Assembly: GCF_030270585.1 (NCBI RefSeq)
Contig: NZ_BSYI01000009.1
Span: forward strand, 62,001 to 126,000
DNA length: 64,000 nt
Direction: 5' to 3'
Origin: Paralimibaculum aggregatum
Lineage (GTDB): Bacteria > Pseudomonadota > Alphaproteobacteria > Rhodobacterales > Rhodobacteraceae
Both the position numbers and the translations under genes were made by a program. Positions 43,907 to 53,008 of this stretch are shown here, one piece after another. The number at the start of each line of letters is the position of its first letter. The stretch's first letter is position 1. The notes beneath the pieces were generated by a model. It was not told where the DNA came from. It saw only the letters and a list, made by a program, of their open reading frames with translations, and ran no database searches.

Positions 43907-46357
43907 ATGTCCGATATCCCATCCACTGCCCGCGTCGTGATCATCGGTGGAGGGGCCGTGGGCGCCTCCTGCCTCTACCATCTGGCCAAGGCCGGCTGGA
44001 CCGACTGCGTGCTGCTCGAGAAGAACGAACTGACCTCCGGCAGCACCTGGCATGCCGCCGGCAACGTGCCGACCTTCTCGGCCTCCTGGTCGATCATGAA
44101 CATGCAGCGCTACTCGGTCGATCTCTATCGCGGGCTGGCCGAGGCGGTGGACTACCCGATGAACTATCACGTCACCGGCTCGATCCGGCTCGCGCATTCC
44201 CGGGAGCGGATGCAGGAGTTCGAGCGGGTGAAGGGCATGGGCCGCTACCAGGGCATGGATATCGAGATCTGCTCGAACGACGACCTGAAGGCACGCTATC
44301 CGTTCCTCGAGACGCATGACCTCGCCGGCGGGCTCTACGACCCGCATGACGGCGACATCGACCCGGCGCAGCTCACCCAGGCGCTGGCCAAGGGCGCGCG
44401 CGATCTCGGCGGCAGGATCATCCGCTTCTGCGCGGTCACCGGCGTGCGGCGCGACAGCGCCGAATGGGTGATCGAGACCGAGAAGGGCGAGATCCGCTGC
44501 GAATACGTGGTCAACGCCGCCGGCTACCGCGCGCAGGAGGTCGGCGCCATGTTCGGCCGCACCGTGCCGATGGCGACCATGAGCCACCAGTACATCCTGT
44601 TCGAGGAGGTCGAGGAGCTGCGCGCCTGGTCTGAGGCGGAGGGGCGCAAGCTGCCGCTGCTGCGCGACGTCGACTCGAGCTACTATCTCCGCCAGGAGAA
44701 GATGGGCTTCAACCTCGGCCCCTATGAGCGCAACTGCCGCGCCCACTGGGTCACGCCGGACGACCCGATGCCGGAGGATTTTTCCTTCCAGCTCTGGCAG
44801 GACGATCTGGAGCGCATCGAGTGGTATCTTGAGGACGCGCTCGCCCGCGTGCCGCTGATGGCCAAGGCCGGGCTCAGCCGCGTGATCAACGGCCCGATCC
44901 CCTACACCCCGGACGGCAATCCGCTGATCGGCCCGATGCCAGGCGTGCCGAACGCCTTCGAGGCCTGCGTCTTCACCTTCGGCATCTGCCAGGCGGGCGG
45001 CGCCGGCAAGGTGCTGGCGGAATGGGTCACCGAGGGCGGCACCGAGTGGGACATGTGGTCCTGCGACCCGCGGCGCTGGGGGCCCTGGGCCGACCACGAC
45101 CACTGCGTGGCCAAGGCCAAGGAGGTCTACGGTCACGAATACGCCATGCATTTCCCCCGCCATGCCTGGCCGGCGGGGCGCGACAAGCGGCTCTCGCCGA
45201 TCCATGACGAGCTGAAGGCGCTCGGCGCGCAGTTCGGCGCCTATGGCGGCTGGGAGCGGGCCAACTGGTTCGCGAAGCCGGACGACGACACCTCCGAGGA
45301 GGCGACCCAGACCTGGGAGCGCAAGGGGCCCTGGGAGCCGCGCATCTCCGAGGAATGTGCTGCGGTGCGCGATGCGGTGGGGGTGCTCGACCTGCCGGGC
45401 TTCGCGCGTTTCCGGCTCGAGGGCGTCGGCGTCGGCGAATGGCTGCGCGGGCAGATCACCGGCGCGCTGCCGCGGCCCGGGCGGATCGGCCTGGTCTACA
45501 TCGCCGACGAGCGCGGCCGGGTGGTCACCGAGTTCTCGGTGATCCGCGACGACGACGACGAGCTGACCCTGATCACCGCCGCCGCGGCGCAGGAGCATGA
45601 CCGCGAGCTGCTGCTCTCGCGCATGCCGCCCCATGCCGGTTTCCGGCTGAACGACATCACCGAGACCAGCACGGCGCTGATCGTCGCCGGGCCGAAATCG
45701 CGCGGGCTGATCGGGGCGCTGGCGCAGGCGGATCTCACGCAGCCCTGGCTGACGCACCAGATCTCCTACATGGCCGGCCGGCCGGTGCGGCTGGTGCGCG
45801 TCTCCTTCACCGGCGAACTCGGCTGGGAGATCCATGCCAAGCCGCATGACCTGCCGGTGATCTGGGAGGCGCTCATGGAGGAGGGCACGCGGCACGGGCT
45901 GAAGCCCTTCGGCATGTATGCCCTCGACAGCCTGCGCATCGAGAAGGGCTACCGCGCCTGGAAGGGCGACCTCTCCACCGACTACACGATGTTCGAGGCC
46001 GGGCTCGACCGCTTCGTCAAGCTCGACAAGGCGCAGGATTTCCCCGGCAAGGCGGCGCTGATGGCCGAGAAGCAGCGCGGCCCGGCGAAGCGCTTCGTGG
46101 CGCTGACGCTCGAGGACTCGCCCTTCGACGCGCCCTACATGTCCACCCTCTGGTCGAATGGCGAGGTGGTCGGCGAGACCACCTCCGGCGCCTGGGGCTA
46201 CCGGGTCGGTGCCTCAATCGCGCTCGGCGCGGTGCGCAGCGATCTCGCGGCGCCGGGCACCGAGCTGGAGGTGGAGATCTTCGGCACCCGCGTCGGCGCC
46301 AGGGTGGCGCCGGGCCAGGCGCTGTGGGACCCGCAGAACGCGAGGCTGCGGGCATGA
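43907..46357 (+). CDS. DMGDH-like FAD/GcvT-domain oxidoreductase 1
   Basis: An 816-residue flavoprotein of the dimethylglycine/sarcosine dehydrogenase family. Residues 9-400 are the DAO-type FAD domain, with VVIIGGGAVGASCLYHLAKAG at the nucleotide site and SGSTWHAAGN, where His49 matches the covalent-FAD histidine of DMGDH. The rest is the folate-binding GcvT half (from about VLDLPGFARFRLEG onward) ending DPQNARLRA. Such enzymes oxidise an N-methyl group and hand the one-carbon unit to tetrahydrofolate. The exact methylamine is unknown. The start at 43907 follows AGAGGTG. The stop overlaps the LysE gene by 4 bases. First enzyme of the operon. Confidence 0.93.
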   Translation: MSDIPSTARVVIIGGGAVGASCLYHLAKAGWTDCVLLEKNELTSGSTWHAAGNVPTFSASWSIMNMQRYSVDLYRGLAEAVDYPMNYHVTGSIRLAHSRERMQEFERVKGMGRYQGMDIEICSNDDLKARYPFLETHDLAGGLYDPHDGDIDPAQLTQALAKGARDLGGRIIRFCAVTGVRRDSAEWVIETEKGEIRCEYVVNAAGYRAQEVGAMFGRTVPMATMSHQYILFEEVEELRAWSEAEGRKLPLLRDVDSSYYLRQEKMGFNLGPYERNCRAHWVTPDDPMPEDFSFQLWQDDLERIEWYLEDALARVPLMAKAGLSRVINGPIPYTPDGNPLIGPMPGVPNAFEACVFTFGICQAGGAGKVLAEWVTEGGTEWDMWSCDPRRWGPWADHDHCVAKAKEVYGHEYAMHFPRHAWPAGRDKRLSPIHDELKALGAQFGAYGGWERANWFAKPDDDTSEEATQTWERKGPWEPRISEECAAVRDAVGVLDLPGFARFRLEGVGVGEWLRGQITGALPRPGRIGLVYIADERGRVVTEFSVIRDDDDELTLITAAAAQEHDRELLLSRMPPHAGFRLNDITETSTALIVAGPKSRGLIGALAQADLTQPWLTHQISYMAGRPVRLVRVSFTGELGWEIHAKPHDLPVIWEALMEEGTRHGLKPFGMYALDSLRIEKGYRAWKGDLSTDYTMFEAGLDRFVKLDKAQDFPGKAALMAEKQRGPAKRFVALTLEDSPFDAPYMSTLWSNGEVVGETTSGAWGYRVGASIALGAVRSDLAAPGTELEVEIFGTRVGARVAPGQALWDPQNARLRA

Positions 46358-46989
46358 CGCTCGAGACCTATCTCGCCTATCTCGGGGTGATCGCGGTCTT
46401 CTTCGGCTCGCCGCCGGGGCCGAGCCACCTGCTGATGATCGCCAACAGCCTCGCGCATGGCGTGCGGCCGAGCCTCGCGACCATGGCCGGCGACCTCTCG
46501 GCCAACGCGCTGCAGATGACCGCCGCGGGCTTCGGGCTGGCGGCGCTGGTGGCGAGCTCGGCCGAGGCGCTGACCGTGGTGAAATGGGCGGGCGTCGGCT
46601 ATCTCGTCTGGATGGGGATCGCGCGCATCCGCCGGGCCGGGCGGGCCGGCCGGCAGACGCCCGCCGGAACCCCGCGCCCCGCGGTGCTGTACCGGCAGGG
46701 CTTCCTGACCTCGGCGGCCAACCCCAAGGCGGTGGTCTTCTTCGCCGCGCTGTTCCCGCAGTTCATCGACCCGGCGCTGCCGATCTGGCCGCAGGTGGCG
46801 ATCCTCGGCGTGACCTATCTCGCGGTCGACGGCGCGATGCTGGTCGGCTGGGGCGTGCTGGCCACGCGCTCGCTCAGGCGGGTGAAGGCGCTGACCGGGC
46901 CGATGCTCGACCGGATCTCGGGCGCGCTCTTCATCGGCGCCGCGGTGCTGCTGGCCGGCAAGGACCTCGCGGTGGAGGGCCGGAGATGA
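46354..46989 (+). CDS. LysE family translocator
   Basis: A 211-residue LysE/RhtB-type exporter with six predicted spans. The N-terminal block YLGVIAVFFGSPPGPSHLLMIANSLAHGVR matches the family PGP motif, and SAANPKAVVFFAALFPQF is the usual NPK block. The family exports amino acids and related compounds. In this operon it could remove a toxic intermediate or product such as an N-methylated amino acid, or methionine or homocysteine; this is inference from place. Both ends overlap neighbouring genes by 4 bases. Confidence 0.9.
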   Translation: MTLETYLAYLGVIAVFFGSPPGPSHLLMIANSLAHGVRPSLATMAGDLSANALQMTAAGFGLAALVASSAEALTVVKWAGVGYLVWMGIARIRRAGRAGRQTPAGTPRPAVLYRQGFLTSAANPKAVVFFAALFPQFIDPALPIWPQVAILGVTYLAVDGAMLVGWGVLATRSLRRVKALTGPMLDRISGALFIGAAVLLAGKDLAVEGRR

Positions 46990-47894
46990 GCCGCATCGTC
47001 CTCCTCGACGGCGGCATGGGGCAGGAGCTGATCCTGCGCTCGCGCCATCCGGTGCACCCGCTCTGGGGCACCTTCGTGATGCGCGAGGCCCCGGACATCG
47101 TGCGCGCCGTGCATGAGGACTATATCGCCGCAGGCGCCCGGATGATCACGGTGAACACCTACACCGCGACCCCGGCGCGGCTGGCGCGCGACGGCTACCC
47201 CGAGGCCTTCGGCGAGCTGCAGCAGGCCGCCTGCCGGCTGGCGGAGGAGGCGCGCGAGGCCTCTGCGGTGGACGGCGTGCGCATCGCCGGCTGCCTACCG
47301 CCGCTGATCGGCTCCTACCGCGCCGATCTCACGCCGGGCGACACCGAGGCGCTGGACGACTACCGCCGGATCGCCGAGATCCAGGCGGAGCATGTGGATG
47401 TCTTCCTCTGCGAGACCATGACCTCGGGCCGCGAGGCGCGGCTGGCGGCGACCGCGGCGGCGGAGACGGGCCGGCCGGTCTGGGTGGCGCTGACGCTGCG
47501 CGATGGCGGCGACCCGCATCTGCGCGGCGGCGAGACGATCGCCGAGGCGGCGGCGGCGCTGGCCGATCTGCCGGTGGCGGCGGTGCTGGCCAATTGCTGC
47601 CACCCGGAGAGCATCGACGCGGCCACCGATGCGCTCGGCGCGCTCGGTCTGCCCTGGGGCGGCTATGCCAACGGCTTCAAGTCGGTGGCGGCGCTGCGGC
47701 CCGGCGGCACCGTGGCGGCGCTCGAGCCGCGCGAGGATCTCGGCCCCGAGGTCTATGCCGGCTTCGCGCTTGGCTGGGCCGCGGCGGGGGCGGCGATCGT
47801 CGGCGGCTGCTGCGAGGTGGGCCCCGAGCACATCGCGGCGACGGCGCAGCGGCTGGCGGATGCGGGCTACGAGACCGCCGGAGACCTCGCGTGA
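46986..47894 (+). CDS. Homocysteine S-methyltransferase family protein
   Basis: A 302-residue homocysteine S-methyltransferase (MmuM/BHMT class). The zinc cysteines are in ANCCHPES (Cys204) and GGCCEVGPEH (Cys275-276), and the N-terminus LLDGGMGQEL is typical. The group uses S-methylmethionine, betaine or similar as methyl donor and needs no B12. In an operon with DMGDH-like enzymes it is likely a betaine- or sulfonium-type methyl acceptor step, making methionine. It has no corrinoid-binding domain. Start and stop overlap the neighbours by 4 bases each. Confidence 0.93.
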   Translation: MSRIVLLDGGMGQELILRSRHPVHPLWGTFVMREAPDIVRAVHEDYIAAGARMITVNTYTATPARLARDGYPEAFGELQQAACRLAEEAREASAVDGVRIAGCLPPLIGSYRADLTPGDTEALDDYRRIAEIQAEHVDVFLCETMTSGREARLAATAAAETGRPVWVALTLRDGGDPHLRGGETIAEAAAALADLPVAAVLANCCHPESIDAATDALGALGLPWGGYANGFKSVAALRPGGTVAALEPREDLGPEVYAGFALGWAAAGAAIVGGCCEVGPEHIAATAQRLADAGYETAGDLA

Positions 47895-48988
47895 GCGCCG
47901 TGCCCGAGACCCTGCCCGGCGCGCTGCCGGCGCGCATGTCGGGCGCGCTGCTCACCGGCCATGGCGGCCCGGAGAAGCTGGCATGGTCGGACGCCATCCC
48001 GGTGCCGCGGCCCGGGCCGGGGGAGGCGCTGGTGCAGGTCCTCGCCGCCGGGGTCAACAACACCGACATCAACACCCGCATCGGCTGGTATGCCCGCGAG
48101 GTGACCGGCGCCACCGCGGAGGGCGGCGGCGCGGCCGAGGCCGGCGGCTGGGCCGGTGCGCTCGCCTTCCCGCGGATCCAGGGCGGCGATCTCTGCGGCC
48201 GCGTGGTGGCGCTGGGGCAGGGGGCCGGGGGACCGCCGCCGGGCGCCCGCGTGATCTGCCCGATCAACATGCCGGAGCCGACGCCGGAGCGGCCCTTCGC
48301 CTTCCGCGCCCTCGGCTCGGAGCTCGACGGTGCCTTCGCCGAATATTGCGCGGTGCCGGCGCGCCAGCTCCACGATGTGAGCGCGGCGCCGCTCTCGGAT
48401 GTCGAGCTCGCCGCGATCCCCTGCAATTTCGGCACGGCGGCCGGTCTGCTGCGCCGTGCCGGGGTGCGCACGGGCCACCGCGTGCTGGTCACCGGCGCCT
48501 CGGGCGGGGTCGGGCTCGCGGCGGTGCAGCTCGCCCGGCTCGCCGGCGCACGGGTCACCGGGGTGGCGAGCGGCGCCAAGCAGGCGGCGGTGCGCGAGGC
48601 CGGCGCCGAGGACGTGCTCGGCCGCGACGACACGCCCCCCGCGCAGGGTTTCGATGCGGTGATCGACGTCGTCGGCGGCGCCGGCTGGGGCGCGCTGATC
48701 GAGGCGCTGCGCCCCGGCGGGCACTACGCCGTCTCGGGCGCCATCGCCGGCCCCGTGGTCGAGGCGGACCTGCGCGTGATCTATCTCAACGACATCACCA
48801 TCCACGGCGCGACCTACCAGCCGGAGGAGGTCTTTGCCGGCCTTGTCGCCGCGGTGGTCGCCGGGCGCATCCGCCCGCGCATTGCCGAAACCTATCCGCT
48901 CCGCCGCATCGCCGAGGCGCAGGCCGCGTTCCAGGCCAAGCGCACGGCCGGCAAGATCGTTCTCATACCTGGAGATGACAGAAGATGA
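47891..48988 (+). CDS. Zinc-type alcohol dehydrogenase/quinone oxidoreductase family protein
   Basis: A 365-residue MDR-superfamily oxidoreductase. The N-terminal GroES-like domain has GEALVQVLAAGVNNTDINTRIGWYA; the Rossmann fold shows VLVTGASGGVGLAAVQLARLAGARVTGVAS. The catalytic zinc cysteines are not evident, so it is closer to quinone oxidoreductases using NADPH. The GTG at 47891 overlaps the previous stop; an ATG at 47936 (MSGALLTGHGG) is an alternative start. Substrate unknown. In this operon it may reduce or oxidise a carbonyl product of demethylation. Its stop overlaps the second DMGDH-like gene. Confidence 0.9.
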   Translation: MSAVPETLPGALPARMSGALLTGHGGPEKLAWSDAIPVPRPGPGEALVQVLAAGVNNTDINTRIGWYAREVTGATAEGGGAAEAGGWAGALAFPRIQGGDLCGRVVALGQGAGGPPPGARVICPINMPEPTPERPFAFRALGSELDGAFAEYCAVPARQLHDVSAAPLSDVELAAIPCNFGTAAGLLRRAGVRTGHRVLVTGASGGVGLAAVQLARLAGARVTGVASGAKQAAVREAGAEDVLGRDDTPPAQGFDAVIDVVGGAGWGALIEALRPGGHYAVSGAIAGPVVEADLRVIYLNDITIHGATYQPEEVFAGLVAAVVAGRIRPRIAETYPLRRIAEAQAAFQAKRTAGKIVLIPGDDRR

Positions 48989-51450
48989 CGCTTCCCACCA
49001 AGGCCCGCGCCGTGATCATCGGCGGCGGCGTCTCCGGCTGCTCGATGGCCTATCACCTCACCGAGCTCGGCTGGGACGAGGTGATCCTGCTCGAGCGGCG
49101 GCAGCTCACCTGCGGCACCACCTGGCATGCGGCGGGGCTGATCGGCCAGCTGCGCGCCAGCCTCAACCTGACGCGGCTGGCGAAGTATTCCGCCGATCTC
49201 TACCAGCGCCTCGAGGCCGAGACCGGGGTCGCCACCGGGATGCGCCAGAACGGCTCGCTCTCGGTGTCGCTGACCGAGGAGCGCGCCGAGGAGTTCCGCC
49301 GCCAGGCATCGCTGGCGCGGGTCTTCGGCGTCGCGGTCGAGGAGATCGGCCCGGCGGAGGCGAAGGCGCTCTATCCGCATCTCGAGACGAAGGGCGTGGT
49401 CAATGCCGTGCACCTGCCGGGCGACGGGCAGGCCGACCCGGCCAACATCGCGCTGGCGCTGGCCAAGGGCGCGCGGATGCGCGGGGCGCAGATCGTCGAG
49501 GGGGTGAAGGTCACCGCCGTCGGGCATGACCGCGGCCGCGTCACCGGGGTCTCCTGGGAGGGGCTCGACGGCGCCTCCGGCCATATCGCGGCGGATGTGG
49601 TGATCAACTGCGCCGGCATGTGGGCGCGCGAGCTGGCGGCGCAGTCGGGCGTCGCGCTGCCGCTGCATGCCTGCGAGCATTTCTACATCGTCTCCGAGGC
49701 GATCGAGGGGCTCGGCCGGCTGCCGGTGCTGCGGGTGCCGGACGAATGCGCCTATTACAAGGAGGATGCCGGCAAGCTGATGCTCGGCGCCTTCGAGCCG
49801 CGCGGCAAGCCCTGGGGCATGGACGGCATCGCCGAGACCTTCTGCTTCGACCAGCTGCCGGAGGACATCGACCATTTCGCGCCGATCCTCGAGATGGGCT
49901 GCGAGCGCGTGCCGCTGCTGGCCGAGACCGGCATCCACACCTTCTTCAACGGGCCGGAGAGCTTCACGCCGGACGACCGCTACTATCTCGGCCCGGCACC
50001 GGAGCTCGAGGGCTACTGGGTGGCGGCGGGCTACAACTCCATCGGCATCGTCTCCTCGGGCGGCGCCGGCTATGCGCTCTCGCGCTGGATCGACAAGGGC
50101 CACCCGCCCTTCGATCTCTGGGATGTCGACATCCGCCGCGCGCAGAGCTTCCAGACCAACCGGCGCTATCTCAGGGAGCGCGTGCCGGAGAGCCTCGGCC
50201 TGCTCTATGCCGACCATTTCCCCTATCGCCAGCCGGAGACCGCAAGGGGCGTGCGCCGCACCCCGCTGCACGAGCACCTGAAGGCCCGCGGCGCGGTCTT
50301 CGGCGAGACCGCCGGCTGGGAGCGCGCCAACTGGTTCGCGGCCGAGGGCCAGGAGCGCGCATACCGCTACAGCTGGGGCCGGCAGAACTGGTGGGCGAAT
50401 GCCGAGGCCGAGCACCGCGCGGTGCGCGAGGCGGCGGCGCTGTTCGACCTCTCCAGCTTCGGCAAGATCCGCGTCGAGGGGCGCGATGCCGAGGAGGTGC
50501 TGCAGCGGATCTGCGGCGCCGACATGCGGGTCGCGCCGGGGCGCATCGTCTATACCCAGTTCCTCAACGACCGCGCCGGGATCGAGGCGGATGTCACCGT
50601 CACCCGGCTCTCGGAGCGCGTGTTCCTGGTGATCACCCCGGCGGCGACGCTGCGGCGCGACCTCGCCTGGATCCGCCGGCACACGCCGGAGGAGGCACAT
50701 TGCGTCGCCACCGATATCACCGCGGGCGAGGCGGTGATGGCGATCATGGGGCCGAAGGCGCGCGACGTGCTCGCAGAGGTGATCCCGCAGAGCCTGGCGA
50801 ACGAGGACTTTCCCTTCGGCACCATGCAGGAGGTGGAGATCGGCCATGGCCGCGGGCGGGCGCACCGGGTCTCCTATGTCGGCGAGCTCGGCTGGGAGCT
50901 CTATCTCTCCTCCGACCAGGCGGCGCAGGCCTTCGAGGCGATCGCGGAGGCCGGCCGGCCGCACGGGCTCGCGCTGGCCGGGATGCATGTGCTCGACAGC
51001 TGCCGCATCGAGAAGGCGTTCCGCCACTGGGGCCACGACATCACCGACGAGGACCACGTGCTCGAGGCCGGGCTCGGCTTCGCGGTGAAGACCGAGGCCG
51101 AGCCCTCGCGCTTCGGCGAGAAGATCGGCCGCGGCGCGGTGCTGGCGAAGCGGCAGGAGGGGCTGAGCCGGCGGATGCTGCAGTTCCGCCTCAACGAGCC
51201 GGAACCGCTGCTCTATCACAACGAGCCGATCCTGCGCGACGGCGAGATCGTCGGCCACCTGACCAGCGGCAATTACGGGCACCATCTGGGCGCGGCGATC
51301 GGGCTCGGCTATGTGCCCTGCGCGGCGGGGGAGAAGGGGGCGGAGATGCTCGCCTCGGCCTACGAGATCGAGGTGGCAGGGGTGCGGGTGAGCGCGGAGG
51401 CGAGCCTCAAGCCCTTCTACGACCCGAGCTCGGCGCGGATGCGGGCATGA
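48985..51450 (+). CDS. DMGDH-like FAD/GcvT-domain oxidoreductase 2
   Basis: An 821-residue flavoprotein of the same family as the gene at 43907 but clearly diverged. The FAD site is [21 protein letters not shown], and [12 protein letters not shown] carries His48, equivalent to the covalent-FAD histidine. The GcvT half starts near [15 protein letters not shown] and ends [11 protein letters not shown]. Two related enzymes in one operon suggest two successive N-demethylations, for example dimethyl then monomethyl amine. The ATG overlaps the preceding stop. A composite hairpin begins 5 bases after its stop, so the first transcript block may end here. Confidence 0.93.
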   Translation: MTLPTKARAVIIGGGVSGCSMAYHLTELGWDEVILLERRQLTCGTTWHAAGLIGQLRASLNLTRLAKYSADLYQRLEAETGVATGMRQNGSLSVSLTEERAEEFRRQASLARVFGVAVEEIGPAEAKALYPHLETKGVVNAVHLPGDGQADPANIALALAKGARMRGAQIVEGVKVTAVGHDRGRVTGVSWEGLDGASGHIAADVVINCAGMWARELAAQSGVALPLHACEHFYIVSEAIEGLGRLPVLRVPDECAYYKEDAGKLMLGAFEPRGKPWGMDGIAETFCFDQLPEDIDHFAPILEMGCERVPLLAETGIHTFFNGPESFTPDDRYYLGPAPELEGYWVAAGYNSIGIVSSGGAGYALSRWIDKGHPPFDLWDVDIRRAQSFQTNRRYLRERVPESLGLLYADHFPYRQPETARGVRRTPLHEHLKARGAVFGETAGWERANWFAAEGQERAYRYSWGRQNWWANAEAEHRAVREAAALFDLSSFGKIRVEGRDAEEVLQRICGADMRVAPGRIVYTQFLNDRAGIEADVTVTRLSERVFLVITPAATLRRDLAWIRRHTPEEAHCVATDITAGEAVMAIMGPKARDVLAEVIPQSLANEDFPFGTMQEVEIGHGRGRAHRVSYVGELGWELYLSSDQAAQAFEAIAEAGRPHGLALAGMHVLDSCRIEKAFRHWGHDITDEDHVLEAGLGFAVKTEAEPSRFGEKIGRGAVLAKRQEGLSRRMLQFRLNEPEPLLYHNEPILRDGEIVGHLTSGNYGHHLGAAIGLGYVPCAAGEKGAEMLASAYEIEVAGVRVSAEASLKPFYDPSSARMRA

Positions 51451-51455
51451 GGCAG

Positions 51456-51535
51456 CGCGCCCGATGCACCCCGGAGCGGGCGGGGGCGCCCACCCGCCCG
51501 CCCCGCCCCCGCCCGGCCGGGGTGCATCGGGCGCG
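51456..51535 (+). repeat. Composite hairpin B with four-CCC loop
   Basis: Second element of the family. Outer arms 51456-51474 and 51517-51535 pair over 19 bases with a sequence unrelated to element A. The inner stem CGGGCGGGGGCG (51477-51488) with its complement (51504-51515) encloses the 15-base loop CCCACCCGCCCGCCC (51489-51503). It begins 5 bases after the stop of the second DMGDH-like gene and has no T-run after it. gpt starts 28 bases past its end. Confidence 0.85.
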
Positions 51536-51562
51536 GCAGCGCAGGACCGAGAGGGGGAGCGG

Positions 51563-52069
51563 ATGAGCGACAGATTGCATTACGAGGCGGGGTTCCACGT
51601 CTCATGGGAGCGGTTTCACCGCGATGCGCGGTCCCTGGCGGCGCGGCTGCACGGGCCGGGCCAGCCGGAGTGGAAGGCGGTGGTGGCGATCACCCGCGGC
51701 GGCATGGTGCCGGGCTGCATCATCGCCCGCGAGCTCGGGCTGCGGGTGGTGGAGACGATCTCGGTCGCCTCCTATGCGCACAAGGACCAGGGGGCGCTGC
51801 AGCTCCTGAAGGCGCCGGATGCCGCGCTGATGGGCGATGGCAGCGGCATCCTCGTGGTCGACGATCTGGTCGATACCGGCCGCACGCTGGCCTTCATCCG
51901 CGAACGCTATCCGAAGGCGCATCTCGCGGTGGTCTATGCCAAGCCGCAGGGGGCGGCGCTGGCCGACACCTATATCGCCGAGGTGGCGCAGGACAGCTGG
52001 ATCTACCTGCCCTGGGACATGGGGCTGGTCTATGTCGATCCGCTGACCCGCAAGGGCAACTCGGAATGA
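51563..52069 (+). CDS. gpt: Xanthine-guanine phosphoribosyltransferase
   Basis: A 168-residue XGPRT. The PRPP-binding motif is [13 protein letters not shown], and [36 protein letters not shown] and [17 protein letters not shown] match the E. coli Gpt pattern along the whole length. It salvages guanine and xanthine to nucleotides. A GAGGGGGAG site precedes the ATG at 51563. Its place in a run of methylated-amine genes is odd; it starts right after hairpin B and overlaps the next gene by 4 bases. It may simply be a housekeeping gene carried along. Confidence 0.92.
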   Translation: MSDRLHYEAGFHVSWERFHRDARSLAARLHGPGQPEWKAVVAITRGGMVPGCIIARELGLRVVETISVASYAHKDQGALQLLKAPDAALMGDGSGILVVDDLVDTGRTLAFIRERYPKAHLAVVYAKPQGAALADTYIAEVAQDSWIYLPWDMGLVYVDPLTRKGNSE

Positions 52070-52950
52070 GCGCTCGCACCGCCCGCACCGCCGCCTTCCG
52101 CGCGCTGCACGGCGCGGGCTGCTTCGTGATGGCGAATGCCTGGGACACCGGCAGCGCCCGGCTCTTCGCCGGGGCGGGGATGAAGGCGCTGGCCACCACC
52201 TCCTCGGGCTTCGCCGCGCGCGAAGGCCATCGCGACGGAGCCGGGGAGCTGGCGCGCGAGGCCGCCATCGCCCATGCCGCGGAGATCGCGGCGGCGACCG
52301 GGCTGCCGGTCTCGGCGGATCTCGAGGACTGCTATGCCGCGACCCCCGAGGGGGTGGCCGAGACCGTTCGGCTGGCGGCAGCGGCCGGGCTCGCCGGGCT
52401 TTCGATCGAGGATATCCGGCCCGGCGCGGCCGATCCGGCCTGGCCCTTCGACGAGGCGGTCGCCCGGGTCGCGGCGGCGGCGGCGGCGGCGCGGGAGGCG
52501 GATATCGTGCTCACCGCGCGGGCCGACGGGATGCTCCACGGCGCCTATGGCCTCGACGGCGCGCTGGCCCGGCTCCGCGCCTTCGAGGCTGCCGGGGCGG
52601 AGGTGCTCTATGCGCCGGGCCTGCCGGACCTCGCGGCGCTGCGCAGCCTCTGCGCCGGGGTCTCGCGCCCGGTGAACCACGTGATCGGGCTCGGCGCCGC
52701 GGGTGCCGGGCTGGCCGAGATTGCCGCCGCCGGCGTGCGCCGGGTGAGCCTTGGCGGCTCGCTCGCGCGGGTCGCCTATGGCGCGGCGCTGGAGGCCGCA
52801 TGCGAGATTGCCGAGGGCCGGTTCGACCGCGCCGAGGCAGGCCCCGGCTGGGGCGAGATCCGTGCCGCCATGGCGGCCGGACGGGACACCGCCGGCGCCC
52901 TCGAGAACCCTGCCGCCGATGCGTCGGCGGCAGAGCCCCCGCCAGTGTGA
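52066..52950 (+). CDS. Isocitrate lyase/PEP mutase superfamily protein
   Basis: A 294-residue protein of the PEP mutase/isocitrate lyase superfamily. [31 protein letters not shown], the metal-site segment [11 protein letters not shown], and LSIEDIRPG with VLTARADG follow the family order. Members cleave or form C-C or C-P bonds in 2-methylisocitrate, oxaloacetate or phosphonates; the reaction here cannot be fixed. The catalytic KKCGH-type loop of true isocitrate lyases is not seen, which fits the smaller, uncharacterised branch. It overlaps gpt by 4 bases and ends 58 bases before the MttB homologue. Confidence 0.88.
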   Translation: MSARTARTAAFRALHGAGCFVMANAWDTGSARLFAGAGMKALATTSSGFAAREGHRDGAGELAREAAIAHAAEIAAATGLPVSADLEDCYAATPEGVAETVRLAAAAGLAGLSIEDIRPGAADPAWPFDEAVARVAAAAAAAREADIVLTARADGMLHGAYGLDGALARLRAFEAAGAEVLYAPGLPDLAALRSLCAGVSRPVNHVIGLGAAGAGLAEIAAAGVRRVSLGGSLARVAYGAALEAACEIAEGRFDRAEAGPGWGEIRAAMAAGRDTAGALENPAADASAAEPPPV

Positions 52951-53008
52951 CCGACATGGCGGGCCAGAACGTGACGCGCAGACTTCGTCTTCAGCCAGGG
53001 AGGCCGAG

